Position numbers and translations under genes: made by a program. A model generated the notes under the pieces. The model saw only the letters and a list, made by a program, of their open reading frames with translations. It did no database searches and had not been told where the DNA came from. DNA of 54,661 bases from Pedobacter sp. HMWF019. GTDB lineage: Bacteria; Bacteroidota; Bacteroidia; Sphingobacteriales; Sphingobacteriaceae. Positions 18,209 through 28,522 of the stretch are shown here, piece by piece. The first letter of the stretch is position 1. Every line of letters starts with the position of its first letter. The DNA lies in the NCBI RefSeq assembly GCF_003061025.1, contig NZ_QAIL01000581.1:1-54661 (forward strand), read 5' to 3'.

Positions 18209-18238
18209 GTGGTAGAATGTGGTAAAAAGTGGTAGAAG
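18209..18238 (+). promoter_or_regulatory. Tandem MraZ-box-like repeats (three 10-bp units)
   Basis: Three head-to-tail decamers start GTGGTA at 18209, 18219 and 18229 (GTGGTAGAAT, GTGGTAAAAA, GTGGTAGAAG). MraZ is known in other bacteria to bind short G-rich direct repeats with about 10-bp periodicity ahead of its own gene. A related copy, ATGGTAAAAA, lies at 18177-18186, and an inverted copy (AGTGGTAAAA on the minus strand) at 18131-18140. The array ends just before the presumed -7 element at 18243, a position suited to repression. Binding is inferred. Confidence 0.7.
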
Positions 18239-18242
18239 TACC

Positions 18243-18250
18243 TATTTTTA
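18243..18250 (+). promoter_or_regulatory. Probable -7 element for the dcw cluster
   Basis: TATTTTTA differs from TAnnTTTG only in the last base. It lies between the MraZ-box array and the mraZ ATG at 18278, leaving a leader of roughly 20 bp. Assignment is tentative. Confidence 0.35.
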
Positions 18251-18277
18251 CACTACATAAAAAGTGTACATATTATA

Positions 18278-18751
18278 ATGGTTCAATTGTTAGGAGAATT
18301 TGATTGTAAGTTAGATGCGAAAGGCCGACTGATGGTCCCTTCGAATCTAAAGAAACAATTGCCTAATGTTGAGCAGGAAGGATTGGTTGTTAACAGGGGT
18401 TTCGAGAAACATCTTGTCATCTATCCGAAAAAAGTGTGGGAGGGAATCGTGGAAGATTTGAGTAAATTAAATCCTTATGAACAGAAAAACAGGGAGTTTA
18501 TCCGTTATTTCACCAGAGGTGCGACAGAACTAAGCCTGGATGCGACAGGAAGAGTAAATCTTCCAAAGTCATTACTGGAATCAGTAGGGATTTCTATTAA
18601 TACGGAATTGGTGTTGGCTTGCCAGTTTGATAAAATAGAGGTCTGGTCTAAAACGGCTTACGATGCTTTGTTTGACCAGGAGCCGGAAAACTTTGCAAGC
18701 TTGGCTGAAGAGGTGATGGGAAATAAGAATAGGAGGGATGATGGAAAGTAA
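18278..18751 (+). CDS. mraZ: Transcriptional regulator MraZ
   Basis: This 157-residue protein has two AbrB/SpoVT-like swapped-hairpin domains: residues ~5-50 (GEFDCKLDAKGRLMVPSNL) and ~80-125 (GATELSLDATGRVNLPKSLLE). MraZ proteins form ring oligomers and regulate their own operon by binding tandem repeats upstream; such repeats are present at 18209-18238. It is the first gene of the division and cell-wall cluster and overlaps rsmH by 14 bp. Confidence 0.97.
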   Translation: MVQLLGEFDCKLDAKGRLMVPSNLKKQLPNVEQEGLVVNRGFEKHLVIYPKKVWEGIVEDLSKLNPYEQKNREFIRYFTRGATELSLDATGRVNLPKSLLESVGISINTELVLACQFDKIEVWSKTAYDALFDQEPENFASLAEEVMGNKNRRDDGK

Positions 18752-19646
18752 TTATCATGTTCCAGTAATGCTTGAGGCTTGCCTTGAAGGTTTGAATATA
18801 AAACCTGATGGGGTTTATGTTGATGTTACCTTTGGTGGCGGTGGGCATTCCAGAGCGATTCTTGAAAAATTAGGGGAAAATGGGGTGTTGATCGCATTTG
18901 ATCAGGATCCAGATGCTCAAAGAAATAAAATTAATGACCCAAGGTTTTTGTTTGTTGATCAGAACTTTGCCTTTTTAAAAAATAACCTGAGGTTATTAGG
19001 GTACAGACAAGTGGATGGAATTCTGGCAGATCTAGGTGTTTCTTCTCATCAATTCAATGAACCAGAAAGAGGTTTTTCTACCCGTTTTGATTCTTCATTG
19101 GATATGAGGATGGATAAGCAGGGTAAGTTGACAGCGGCAGATGTCTTAAATACTTATGCTGAGGAAGATCTGCATAAAATATTCGGGATTTATGGAGAGG
19201 TGAAAAATGCAAAATCCCTGGCCAGAACTATTGTCACTGCAAGGGCATCGGCTCCAATTATAACTCTAGCTGAATTTAAGAAAACGATTGCGGCACACAT
19301 TCCTAAAGGGAAAGAACATAAATATATGGCGCAGGTTTTTCAGGCCTTGCGCATTGAAGTGAATGGAGAGATTGATGTGCTGGAGCGTTTTCTGGAGCAA
19401 ACGGCAGATGTCATAAAGCCTGGCGGCCGCCTGGTGGTGATGTCTTACCATTCGCTGGAAGATCGCCCTGTAAAGAATTTTATTGCAAAAGGGAAGTTCA
19501 GAGGAGAGGTGGAAAAAGACTTTTATGGGAATCAGCAAAAGCCTTTTAATGTGATTACACGAAAGGCGATTATGGCAGATGAAGAAGAGCTGGTGAGGAA
19601 TACCAGATCCAGAAGTGCAAAACTTAGAATCGGAGAAAGAATATGA
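18738..19646 (+). CDS. rsmH: 16S rRNA (cytosine1402-N4)-methyltransferase RsmH (MraW)
   Basis: This 302-residue SAM-dependent methyltransferase modifies C1402 of 16S rRNA in the ribosomal P site. It has HVPVMLEACLEGL, the SAM-binding VDVTFGGGGHSRAIL, GILADLGVSSHQFNEPERGFS and the C-terminal SYHSLEDRPVKNF, all family signatures. Two adjacent ATGs (18738 and 18741) are possible starts, both within the end of mraZ. The stop overlaps the ftsL-like start by 4 bp. Confidence 0.97.
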   Translation: MMESNYHVPVMLEACLEGLNIKPDGVYVDVTFGGGGHSRAILEKLGENGVLIAFDQDPDAQRNKINDPRFLFVDQNFAFLKNNLRLLGYRQVDGILADLGVSSHQFNEPERGFSTRFDSSLDMRMDKQGKLTAADVLNTYAEEDLHKIFGIYGEVKNAKSLARTIVTARASAPIITLAEFKKTIAAHIPKGKEHKYMAQVFQALRIEVNGEIDVLERFLEQTADVIKPGGRLVVMSYHSLEDRPVKNFIAKGKFRGEVEKDFYGNQQKPFNVITRKAIMADEEELVRNTRSRSAKLRIGERI

Positions 19647-20065
19647 GTAACCGCTTCAGAGAAGATATAGAGGAAGAAGAGCCAGAGCCGGAAGAAGAGC
19701 CGGTGTTGAAGGTAAAAAAGGAAAAGGTAAAAAATACGGAAAGTGGAAGGACGTTTTTTACAAAGCTTTTTACTGAAGGCGTAGTGACCAAGGAAGCTGC
19801 AACGGAGATGTTGCCGTTTTTGTTGTTTATATCCTTTTTGTGTATGCTGTATATAGCAAACAGTCATATGGCTGTAAAGAACATAAGAAGTATAGATAAA
19901 TTAAATAAAGAAGTAAAAGAACTAAGCTGGGAGTATAAGTCTTTAAAAGCAGATCTGATGTTTAAAAGCAAACTGACGGAAGTGGCTAAAAAGGTAGATA
20001 CTCTTGGTATAAAAGAATTAACGGCGCCGCCGAAAAAAATTGTAATAGGTAACGATGAACATTAG
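19643..20065 (+). CDS. ftsL: FtsL-like divisome membrane protein
   Basis: This 140-residue bitopic protein has an acidic/basic N-terminal cytoplasmic tail (residues 1-45), one membrane helix around 54-72 (MLPFLLFISFLCMLYIAN) and a periplasmic coiled coil at ~75-115. Sequence conservation with proteobacterial FtsL is very low, but size, topology and position between rsmH and ftsI are diagnostic of the Bacteroidota FtsL-like family. It likely bridges FtsQ and the FtsW-FtsI synthase. ATGA overlap with rsmH and 11-bp overlap with ftsI. Confidence 0.85.
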   Translation: MSNRFREDIEEEEPEPEEEPVLKVKKEKVKNTESGRTFFTKLFTEGVVTKEAATEMLPFLLFISFLCMLYIANSHMAVKNIRSIDKLNKEVKELSWEYKSLKADLMFKSKLTEVAKKVDTLGIKELTAPPKKIVIGNDEH

Positions 20066-22151
20066 AGCGAACATATTATTGCGTGTTTATCTGGCTTTTG
20101 GCCTGATTGTACTGTTTGCCGTGGCAGTACTGATCAGGCTATGCGATGTACAGTTTGTGGAGGGACATAAATGGCGTGCCATGGCCGACAGTCTCTCTAC
20201 AAAGTATGTCAATGTGGAGGCGGCACGCGGTAATATTTATTCTAATGACGGAAGTTTGCTGGCTACCTCTGTTCCTGAGTACGAACTTAGAATGGACTTG
20301 TATGCGGGTGGTATAGAAGACCGAGATGTTTTTAATGGAAAGGTGGATTCGCTGGCCCTGCGTCTGTCACAGTTTTTTCAAGACAAAACACCTAAGGAAT
20401 ATTCAAGATACCTGCGGTCTGCAAGGCGGGATAGTGTTCGCTATCTGTTGATAAAACGTAAGGTGAATTATCAGGACCTGAAGACAATAAGGACATTTCC
20501 TTTATTTAATATAGGTAAATATAGTGGCGGACTAATCGCTATTCAGCAGAACAAAAGGATTCTGCCGTTTAAATCGCTTGCTGCAAGGACAATTGGCTAT
20601 AAGAATGAGAATGTGGCTAATGGTGTCGGTCTGGAAGGGACTTTCGGGAATTATATCAATGGAGAAAGCGGAAAAAGATTAGTGCAACGTATTGCCGGAG
20701 GGGTTTGGATGCCTGTGAACGATGAGGCAGAGATCGCACCAAAAGAAGGTGCCGATATTATTTCCACTATAGATATTAATATGCAGGATCTTGCACAAAG
20801 TGCTTTAGAGAAGCAATTAATTGCGAGTGATGCAGATCATGGATGTGTAATCTTGATGGAGGTTGCAACAGGAGAAGTGAGGGCAGTGGCTAATTTTACC
20901 AAAGTGGCTAAAGGAGAGTATAAAGAAACCTTTAATTATGCTATCGCAGGAAACCAGGATCCGGGCTCGACATTTAAAGTGGCCTCATACATGGCCTTGC
21001 TGGAAGATAAAAAAGTAGATACCAATACGCTTGTGGCTACTGGGAATTATAAAATCCCAGGACATATGATTAAGGACTCTCATGGTAGTATTGGCGTGGT
21101 TACGGTGAAAAAAGCATTTGAAGAATCATCTAACGCGGCTATTGCCCAAATGGTGGATCAGCACTATAAAGACAATCAGGCACAGTTTACTGATCATTTG
21201 TATGATTGGCACTTAAATGAGAAATTACGGCTCCAGATTCCTGGAGAAGCACAGCCGGTAGTTAAAAATCCGAAAAATAAAAGCTGGAATAAGAATATGA
21301 CGCTGCCTCAAATGGCTTATGGTTATGAAATGCAGTTAACACCTTTAAAGATGCTTTCTTTCTACAATGCTATTGCTAACAATGGAAAATACATCGCGCC
21401 AATCTTTGTGAAAGAAATCAGGAGATTAGGAAATCCTATTGAGCAGTTCAAGGCCCGTGTAGTTAATCCTAAGATCTGCTCTGATGAGACCATGAAAAAA
21501 ATGCATGCCCTGCTGGAGGGAGTGTTTACAGAAGGAACAGGAAAAAGCTTGGCCTCTCCTTTCTTTAGAATTGCTGGTAAAACAGGAACTGCACAGGTAG
21601 CAGACGGCAATAAAGGTTATAAAGCTAAAAAGCAATATCAATCTTCTTTTTGTGGTTATTTCCCTGCAGATCATCCTAAGTATTCTTTAATCGTAGTCAT
21701 TAATGATCCTAAAGGTACTTATTATGCGGCATTGGTTGCGGGTCCTCCTTTCAGAGAGATTGCAGACCGGATTTATGCCAGTGACATGCAGATGTATAAT
21801 GAAGTTTCAGACCGGTTGGTTGGAAATACAAAAAGTCCGGAAGCAAAGTCAGGACAGACCAAAGATGTTAAAAGAGTATATAATGCTTTTGGTATTAAAG
21901 CCTTGTATGCTGCTAAATCAGACTATTTCAATAGTGTGGATACCAGTAATGGAATCGTGTATGAGGAATACAGTGCAGTTAAAGGAGCAATGCCGAATGT
22001 GAATGGTATGGGCTTAAAAGATGCATTATACTTAATTGGTAATGCCGGGTTAAAAGCACAGGTTAAAGGTAGTGGAAAAGTGGTGAGTCAATCGATTCCC
22101 GCAGGAAGTAAAATTGGAAAAGGATTATCAGTACAAATAGAATTGAAATAA
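20055..22151 (+). CDS. ftsI: Peptidoglycan transpeptidase FtsI (class B PBP) with C-terminal PASTA domain
   Basis: This 698-residue septal transpeptidase has an N-terminal membrane anchor (~10-30), a PBP dimer domain (~55-230) and a transpeptidase domain with S305-T-F-K (nucleophile Ser305), S358-S-N360 and K509-T-G511. A PASTA-like domain occupies the last ~60 residues (MPNVNGMGLKDALYLIGNAG). It cross-links glycan made by FtsW at the septum and is the expected beta-lactam target. It lies between ftsL and murE with 1 bp to the next gene. Confidence 0.97.
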   Translation: MNIRANILLRVYLAFGLIVLFAVAVLIRLCDVQFVEGHKWRAMADSLSTKYVNVEAARGNIYSNDGSLLATSVPEYELRMDLYAGGIEDRDVFNGKVDSLALRLSQFFQDKTPKEYSRYLRSARRDSVRYLLIKRKVNYQDLKTIRTFPLFNIGKYSGGLIAIQQNKRILPFKSLAARTIGYKNENVANGVGLEGTFGNYINGESGKRLVQRIAGGVWMPVNDEAEIAPKEGADIISTIDINMQDLAQSALEKQLIASDADHGCVILMEVATGEVRAVANFTKVAKGEYKETFNYAIAGNQDPGSTFKVASYMALLEDKKVDTNTLVATGNYKIPGHMIKDSHGSIGVVTVKKAFEESSNAAIAQMVDQHYKDNQAQFTDHLYDWHLNEKLRLQIPGEAQPVVKNPKNKSWNKNMTLPQMAYGYEMQLTPLKMLSFYNAIANNGKYIAPIFVKEIRRLGNPIEQFKARVVNPKICSDETMKKMHALLEGVFTEGTGKSLASPFFRIAGKTGTAQVADGNKGYKAKKQYQSSFCGYFPADHPKYSLIVVINDPKGTYYAALVAGPPFREIADRIYASDMQMYNEVSDRLVGNTKSPEAKSGQTKDVKRVYNAFGIKALYAAKSDYFNSVDTSNGIVYEEYSAVKGAMPNVNGMGLKDALYLIGNAGLKAQVKGSGKVVSQSIPAGSKIGKGLSVQIELK

Positions 22152-22152
22152 A

Positions 22153-23610
22153 ATGCAGTTGCAGGAAATATTATATGGAGTAGCTATAACAGAACTGGTT
22201 GGATTAACCAACAGGGAGGTTAGCGCACTAACATTTGATTCCCGTCAGGTGGCGAAAGGATCAGTATTCTTCGCTATTAAAGGAACCTTGTCTGACGGAC
22301 ATTCCTATATTGCCCAAACTGTTGAGGCAGGTGCGGAGGTGATCGTTTGTGAGCAGATGCCATCGGAATTAAAAGAAGGAATAACCTATATACAGGTAGA
22401 GGATTCGCATATTGCTTTAGGCAAAGCGGCATCCAATTTTTATGAGCATCCTTCAGCTGGATTAAAGCTGATTGGAATTACAGGAACAAATGGTAAAACG
22501 ACCATTGCTACATTGCTGTTTAAATTGTTCCGTGCTTTGGGTTATAATGTAGGCCTAATTTCAACTGTTCAGAACCAGATTAATGAGGAGATTATTTTGG
22601 CGACACATACCACACCGAATCCAATTGCATTGAACGAGTTGTTGCAAAACATGGTGCGTAGCGGATGTGATTTTTGCTTTATGGAGGTAAGTTCCCATGC
22701 CGTTGCACAGCATAGAATTGAAGGCTTGGATTTTACAGGAGGAGTGTTCTCTAATATTACACACGATCACCTGGATTTTCATAAAACATTTGAGAATTAT
22801 CTGAAGGCCAAAAAGGCATTTTTTGATGCTCTGCCTAAATCTGCATTTGCCTTGACAAATGCAGATGACAAGAACGGAATGGTCATGCTGCAAAATACCA
22901 AAGCTTTAAAGAAAACTTATGCATTAAAGCAATTGGCTGATTTTAAAGCAAGAATTATTGAAAATAAATTTAGCGGGTTAAACCTGGATATTGATCATGT
23001 TGATGTTTTCTTTAAACTTGTAGGCTCTTTTAATGCTTATAACCTCTTGGCGGTATATGGAACAGCAGTTTTACTGGGTGAGGATAAATTTAATGTTCTG
23101 ACTCTATTAAGTAATCTTACTGGTGCTGAGGGGCGTTTTGACTATGTAAGTAATAAACTCAACATCATTGGCATTGTAGATTATGCACATACGCCAGATG
23201 CTGTGCAGAATGTATTGAGTACTATTCATGATATTAGAAAAGGAACAGAGCAGGTCATCACGGTGATTGGTTGTGGTGGCGACAGGGATAAAACAAAACG
23301 TCCGATTATGGCGCAGGTCGCTTGTGACTGGAGCGATAAAGTAATTCTAACTTCAGATAATCCCAGAACTGAGGACCCGCTTTCTATTGTGCAGGACATG
23401 GAGGCTGGTGTTTCGCCAACAAACAGACGTAAAACCCTGACTATAGTTGACAGAAAGGAAGCCATAAAAACGGCCTGTCATTTGGCTAAGCCTGGAGATA
23501 TTATTCTTCTTGCTGGAAAAGGTCACGAAAAATACCAGGAAATAAATGGTGTAAGGCATCATTTTGATGATAAGGAAATATTATTGGAACAACTAAACCT
23601 CATTAGCTAA
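22153..23610 (+). CDS. murE: UDP-MurNAc-L-Ala-D-Glu:meso-diaminopimelate ligase
   Basis: This 485-residue cytoplasmic Mur ligase adds the third stem residue. It has [16 protein letters not shown] in the UDP-binding domain, the ATP loop [11 protein letters not shown], the carbamoylated-lysine region and the C-terminal D-N-P-R-T-E-D-P motif, which marks meso-DAP rather than lysine specificity. It starts 1 bp after ftsI and shares a TAATG junction with mraY. Confidence 0.97.
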   Translation: MQLQEILYGVAITELVGLTNREVSALTFDSRQVAKGSVFFAIKGTLSDGHSYIAQTVEAGAEVIVCEQMPSELKEGITYIQVEDSHIALGKAASNFYEHPSAGLKLIGITGTNGKTTIATLLFKLFRALGYNVGLISTVQNQINEEIILATHTTPNPIALNELLQNMVRSGCDFCFMEVSSHAVAQHRIEGLDFTGGVFSNITHDHLDFHKTFENYLKAKKAFFDALPKSAFALTNADDKNGMVMLQNTKALKKTYALKQLADFKARIIENKFSGLNLDIDHVDVFFKLVGSFNAYNLLAVYGTAVLLGEDKFNVLTLLSNLTGAEGRFDYVSNKLNIIGIVDYAHTPDAVQNVLSTIHDIRKGTEQVITVIGCGGDRDKTKRPIMAQVACDWSDKVILTSDNPRTEDPLSIVQDMEAGVSPTNRRKTLTIVDRKEAIKTACHLAKPGDIILLAGKGHEKYQEINGVRHHFDDKEILLEQLNLIS

Positions 23611-24857
23611 TGTTATATCATTTGTCAGAATATCTTCGCCAGCATTATGATATCCCTGGATTAAGGTTGTTTCAATACATTACCTTCAGGACTTCTCTTG
23701 CCATTATTATTTCCTTAATCATAACGACAGTTTATGGTAGAAGGTTGATCAATTACCTGCAGAAAAAGCAGGTAGGAGAAACGGTCAGAAATCTTGGATT
23801 GGAAGGGCAGATGCAGAAGCAGGGAACGCCAACGATGGGAGGGCTTATTATTTTATTAGGTATTTTAGTTCCAACATTATTATTGGCTAATTTGACCAAT
23901 GTATATGTTATCCTGATGATTGTGACCACGGTGTGGATGGGTGCTGTAGGTTTTCTTGACGATTATATTAAAGTCTTCAGGAAGAACAAAGAGGGGCTGG
24001 CTGGTAAATTTAAGATTGTTGGCCAGGTTGGATTGGGCTTAATTATTGGCTATACTATGTATTTTAACCCTAACATTGTAGTCCGTCAAACTGTTTCGGA
24101 GACAGAAAAACCGACTTCCACCGCTCCAATCATATTAAGAGAAAAAGGCGGGAGTTACTATTATACCCAGGATGTAAAATCTACGAAAACAAATGTTCCT
24201 TTCTATAAAAAGAATGAGTTTGACTATGCTAAAGTATTGAAATTCACAGGAAAGGGTTATGAGAAATACGCATTGGCTGTATTTCTGTTGTTTACTGTGG
24301 TGATTATTACGGGCGTATCCAATGGTGCTAATATTACAGATGGAATTGATGGCCTGGCTACGGGGACCTCAGCTATTATAGGCATAACGCTTGGCTTATT
24401 GGCTTATGTGTCTGGTAATACGGTGATTGCAGATTACCTGAATATCATGTATATACCGAATTCAGGTGAATTGATGATTTTTGCCGGTGCTTTTGTAGGA
24501 GCCTGTGTTGGCTTCCTGTGGTACAACTCTTATCCAGCCCAGGTATTTATGGGAGATACAGGAAGCTTGGCTATCGGTGGTATTATTGCAGCTTTTGCTA
24601 TTATGATCAGAAAAGAGTGGCTGATCCCTGTACTTTGTGGTGTATTTCTGATTGAAATACTCTCTGTTATGATACAGGTAAGTTATTTCAAATATACAAA
24701 AAGGCGTTTTGGAGAAGGCCGGAGGGTCTTTTTAATGTCTCCTTTACATCACCATTACCAGAAAAAAGGTTATCACGAAGCTAAGATCGTGACCCGTTTC
24801 TGGATCATCAGTATTTTACTGGCTATTATCACTATTGTAACCTTAAAAGTAAGATAA
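23610..24857 (+). CDS. mraY: Phospho-MurNAc-pentapeptide transferase MraY
   Basis: This 415-residue inner-membrane enzyme makes lipid I from UDP-MurNAc-pentapeptide and undecaprenyl phosphate. About 10 membrane helices and the conserved blocks [46 protein letters not shown] and [11 protein letters not shown] are present. It is ~55 residues longer than E. coli MraY because of a hydrophilic insertion at ~165-215 ([19 protein letters not shown]), which I recall as usual in Bacteroidota. It overlaps murE and murD by TAATG junctions. Confidence 0.97.
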   Translation: MLYHLSEYLRQHYDIPGLRLFQYITFRTSLAIIISLIITTVYGRRLINYLQKKQVGETVRNLGLEGQMQKQGTPTMGGLIILLGILVPTLLLANLTNVYVILMIVTTVWMGAVGFLDDYIKVFRKNKEGLAGKFKIVGQVGLGLIIGYTMYFNPNIVVRQTVSETEKPTSTAPIILREKGGSYYYTQDVKSTKTNVPFYKKNEFDYAKVLKFTGKGYEKYALAVFLLFTVVIITGVSNGANITDGIDGLATGTSAIIGITLGLLAYVSGNTVIADYLNIMYIPNSGELMIFAGAFVGACVGFLWYNSYPAQVFMGDTGSLAIGGIIAAFAIMIRKEWLIPVLCGVFLIEILSVMIQVSYFKYTKRRFGEGRRVFLMSPLHHHYQKKGYHEAKIVTRFWIISILLAIITIVTLKVR

Positions 24858-26200
24858 TGGAAAAGCACAGGATCGTAATTTTAGGAGCAGGAGAAAGTGG
24901 AGTAGGTGCAGCAACCCTTGCCAGGAAGCAGGGTTTTGATGTTTTTGTATCCGATCTTGGACCTATTGCCGAACGCTATAAAACGATGCTGGAGGATCTG
25001 GGTGTTTCATTTGAAGAAAAGCAACATACAGAGGAATTGATACTAAACGCAACAGAGGTGATCAAGAGTCCCGGTATTCCAGGAACGGTACCTCTGGTGA
25101 AGCAACTAAGGGCTAAGGGAGTTCCGGTAATTTCTGAAATAGAGTTTGCAAAACGTTACACTCAGGCCAAAACTGTTTGCATAACGGGTTCTAATGGGAA
25201 GACGACGACGACTATGCTTACCTATCATATTCTAAAAAGGGCTGGATTGAATGTTGGATTGGCTGGTAATATTGGTAATAGTTTCGCAGCGCAGGTGGCG
25301 ACTGAAAATTTTGACTGGTATGTACTGGAGATTTCCAGTTTTATGCTCGATGACATGTACCAGTTTAAGGCAGATATAGCTGTCTTATTAAATATTACAC
25401 CTGATCATCTGGATCGGTATGAATATAAACTGGCTAACTATGCTGCATCCAAAATGAGGATTGTGCGGAATCAGACTTCCGTGGATTACTTTATTTACTG
25501 TGCAGATGATGAGGAAACCCTGAAAGTTTTAAAAAACACAAGGGTGGAGTCCAAACAATATCCTTTTTCGATCCGTAAAAAGATTGAAGAGGGGGCCTAT
25601 TTAGAAGGGAACAACTTACACATCAATATAAACCAAGAGGATCAACTAACCATGTCTATTTCAGATTTAGCCTTGCAAGGCAAGCACAACATCTACAACT
25701 CTATGGCTTCGGGAATCGTAGCCAAAGTGCTGGATATCCGGAATGCAACCATTCGAGAAAGTATGGGCGATATCAAGAATATCGAACACCGACTGGAACA
25801 TGTGGCCAAGATCTCTGGTGTTGATTATATCAATGATTCAAAAGCAACGAATGTAAACTCAACCTGGTATGCGCTCGAAAGTGTAAATCCACAGGTGATC
25901 CTTATTATGGGAGGAGTAGACAAAGGAAACGACTATGAGATGCTTCGTGAACTGGTACAGGGTAAGGTTAAGGCAATTATATGTCTGGGTAAAGATAATA
26001 AGCGGATACATGAGGCTTTTGAAGGTGATGTTGAGGTGATTGTAAATACATTCTCTGCACATGAGGCTGTACAAGTTGCTTATCATCTGGCTAAAAAAGG
26101 GGATACAGTATTGTTGTCTCCTGCGTGTGCAAGTTTTGATTTGTTTAAAAATTATGAAGACCGTGGAAATCAATTTAAGATGGCCGTGAAAGAACTATAA
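24857..26200 (+). CDS. murD: UDP-MurNAc-L-alanine:D-glutamate ligase
   Basis: This 447-residue cytoplasmic Mur ligase adds D-Glu. It has a Rossmann start ILGAGESGVGAATLA, KSPGIPGTVPLV, the ATP loop ITGSNGKTTTTML, NITPDHLDRY, and the C-terminal INDSKATNVNSTWYAL and LLSPACASFDLFKNYEDRG, all MurD signatures. It shares a TAATG junction with mraY and lies 4 bp before ftsW. Confidence 0.97.
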   Translation: MEKHRIVILGAGESGVGAATLARKQGFDVFVSDLGPIAERYKTMLEDLGVSFEEKQHTEELILNATEVIKSPGIPGTVPLVKQLRAKGVPVISEIEFAKRYTQAKTVCITGSNGKTTTTMLTYHILKRAGLNVGLAGNIGNSFAAQVATENFDWYVLEISSFMLDDMYQFKADIAVLLNITPDHLDRYEYKLANYAASKMRIVRNQTSVDYFIYCADDEETLKVLKNTRVESKQYPFSIRKKIEEGAYLEGNNLHININQEDQLTMSISDLALQGKHNIYNSMASGIVAKVLDIRNATIRESMGDIKNIEHRLEHVAKISGVDYINDSKATNVNSTWYALESVNPQVILIMGGVDKGNDYEMLRELVQGKVKAIICLGKDNKRIHEAFEGDVEVIVNTFSAHEAVQVAYHLAKKGDTVLLSPACASFDLFKNYEDRGNQFKMAVKEL

Positions 26201-26204
26201 AGAT

Positions 26205-27398
26205 ATGAGAGCTGTTCAGACGCTTTTAGAAAAAACCAAAGGAGACAGATGGATCTGGCTGATCATCATTCTGTTGTCTCTGATCTCTATACTTGCTGTT
26301 TATAGTGCAACCGGTACGCTGGCCTATAAACAAGGGAAGACTGTAGAGAAGCTCCTGCTCACCAAGCACTTGATCTTTGTGGTGATGGGGATTGGTATGA
26401 TCTATATTGCGCATTTACTGGACTATAAATACTATGCAGGAATATCTAAAGTGTTGATGGTCATAACTATTCCCTTACTGATCTATACACTTATTTTTGG
26501 AACGAACCTGAATGATGCTTCCCGTTGGGTGAAGATACCAATTATTGGTTTAACTTTTCAGACTTCCGATTTAGCGAAATTGGCATTGATTACATTCCTT
26601 GCCAGAACATTAACAAAGAAACAGGAGAATATAAAAGACGTAAAGAAAGCATTTATTCCTATCATGGCCTCTGTTTGCGCGGTGTTTGTTTTGATTGCAC
26701 TTGCAAATATGTCCACTGCACTTATGTTGTTTGGCGTAAGTATATTGTTGCTGATCATTGGAAGAATAAGTATTAAACAAATTTCCATTGTTTGTGCAGG
26801 AGGTTTTGTCCTGTTACTTCTTGTTGCGATGTTAGGCCCAAGAAGAGAAACGTATAAGTCCAGGATCAATACTTTTTTACATCCTGAGATGCAGCATTCT
26901 GACAAAACTTATCAGGCTGATCAGGCAAAAATTGCGCTGGCTGCTGGTGGTGTATTCGGAAAAGGACCAGGAAATAGTACACAGCGTAACTTTTTGCCAC
27001 ACCCTTATTCGGATTTTATTTTTGCCATAATTGTTGAAGAATATGGACTTTTTGGTGCAATGATCATTATTGTGCTTTACCTGATTCTGCTTTACCGATG
27101 TATACGGATCGTCACGCAAAGCCCTAAAGCGTTTGGTGCTTTACTGGCAGCCGGACTGAGTTTTAGTTTAACCATTCAGGCATTTGCTAATATGGCTGTT
27201 GCAGTGGGTTTAGGTCCTGTTACGGGTGTACCGTTGCCTTTAGTGAGTATGGGAGGAACATCTATGATCTTCACCAGTATTGCATTTGGTATTATTTTAA
27301 GTGTAAGCAGGGATATTGAGGAAAATGGTAAAAAGGGCAAGGATATTGAAGAAGAAATTAATAACAAAGTTATTGTAGGTGAGATTCCTGCAATGTAA
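26205..27398 (+). CDS. ftsW: Septal peptidoglycan glycosyltransferase FtsW (SEDS)
   Basis: This 397-residue polytopic SEDS protein polymerises lipid II together with FtsI. About 10 helices are seen, along with SRWVKIPIIGLTFQTSDLAKLAL, the catalytic-region pattern YQADQAKIALAAGGVFGKGPG, and the C-terminal TGVPLPLVSMGGTSMIFT. The basic/acidic C-terminal tail (~370-397) is cytoplasmic. Its position between murD and murG is standard for dcw and distinguishes it from RodA. Confidence 0.96.
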   Translation: MRAVQTLLEKTKGDRWIWLIIILLSLISILAVYSATGTLAYKQGKTVEKLLLTKHLIFVVMGIGMIYIAHLLDYKYYAGISKVLMVITIPLLIYTLIFGTNLNDASRWVKIPIIGLTFQTSDLAKLALITFLARTLTKKQENIKDVKKAFIPIMASVCAVFVLIALANMSTALMLFGVSILLLIIGRISIKQISIVCAGGFVLLLLVAMLGPRRETYKSRINTFLHPEMQHSDKTYQADQAKIALAAGGVFGKGPGNSTQRNFLPHPYSDFIFAIIVEEYGLFGAMIIIVLYLILLYRCIRIVTQSPKAFGALLAAGLSFSLTIQAFANMAVAVGLGPVTGVPLPLVSMGGTSMIFTSIAFGIILSVSRDIEENGKKGKDIEEEINNKVIVGEIPAM

Positions 27399-27409
27399 TA
27401 TTTAGAGAG

Positions 27410-28522
27410 ATGAAACCAACAAAAATAATTATTTCAGGTGGCGGAACCGGGGGACACATCTTCCCGGCGATTGCGATTGCCAATGCGCTTAAGCGTATGG
27501 AGGAGGGCTGCGAAATTTTATTTGTTGGTGCAGCAGGCCGTATGGAGATGGAGAAAGTTCCGGCTGCAGGATATAAGATCGTGGGCTTGAATATTAGCGG
27601 AATGCAGCGAGGCTCGATACTGAAAAATCTTTCTTTGCCTTTTAAGATCATTGGAAGTCTGAATAAAGCTTTAAAACTGATCTCTGAATTTAAGCCGGAT
27701 GTTGTAGTCGGCGTTGGTGGTTATGCTTCTGGACCATTATTATATGCAGCATCCTTAAAGGGTATTCCTTATTTGATCCAGGAACAAAATTCTTATGCGG
27801 GAATCACCAATAAATGGCTTGGGAAAAAGGCAGCCAAAATATGTGTGGCATTTGATCATATGGAGCAGTTTTTCCCTGCGTCGAAGATCCTTAAAACAGG
27901 AAATCCGGTACGGAAAGAAGCAGTAGATGTTTTTAATAAACATTTTGCGGGTGCAGAATTGCTGAAACTGGATCCTTTAAAGAAGACTATTCTGGTTACC
28001 GGTGGAAGTCTTGGTGCTGGAACATTGAATAAAAGTATAGAAAAACATTTACAAGAGATTCTGGATCAGGATGTTCAACTGATCTGGCAAACTGGAAAAT
28101 ATTATTATAAAGGAATTGTTGAGCGTTTGGGGGAGAATACCTATCCTCAGGTTAGGATCCTTGAATTTTTAAATAGAATGGACCTGGCTTATGCGGCGGC
28201 GGATGTGATCATTTCCAGGGCTGGGGCAGGAACTATCGCAGAACTTTGTCTGGTTAAAAAACCAGTAATCCTGGTGCCTTCACCGAATGTGGCAGAAGAT
28301 CATCAGACTAAAAATGCGCTCGCGCTTGCGAAAAATAATGCCGCAATTATTATTACGGACCGCTCAGCAGAAGACACACTGGTTGATGAGGCGCTGTCTT
28401 TATTAAATAATACAGAGAAGTGTATTGAATTGTCGCTGAACATTGGCAAAATGGCTCTGGCGGAAGCAGATGAGCAAATCGCTGAAGAAGTTTTAAAGTT
28501 AGCAGGAAGGAGAATGAATTAA
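27410..28522 (+). CDS. murG: UDP-GlcNAc:lipid I GlcNAc transferase MurG
   Basis: This 370-residue peripheral GT-B enzyme converts lipid I to lipid II. It has IISGGGTGGHIFPAIAIA at the N-terminus, GVGGYASGPLL, LIQEQNSYAGITNKWL, the donor-site TGGSLGAGTLNKSI, and SRAGAGTIAELCLVKKPVILVP with the EDHQTKNA block. It starts 11 bp after ftsW and ends immediately before murC. Confidence 0.97.
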   Translation: MKPTKIIISGGGTGGHIFPAIAIANALKRMEEGCEILFVGAAGRMEMEKVPAAGYKIVGLNISGMQRGSILKNLSLPFKIIGSLNKALKLISEFKPDVVVGVGGYASGPLLYAASLKGIPYLIQEQNSYAGITNKWLGKKAAKICVAFDHMEQFFPASKILKTGNPVRKEAVDVFNKHFAGAELLKLDPLKKTILVTGGSLGAGTLNKSIEKHLQEILDQDVQLIWQTGKYYYKGIVERLGENTYPQVRILEFLNRMDLAYAAADVIISRAGAGTIAELCLVKKPVILVPSPNVAEDHQTKNALALAKNNAAIIITDRSAEDTLVDEALSLLNNTEKCIELSLNIGKMALAEADEQIAEEVLKLAGRRMN

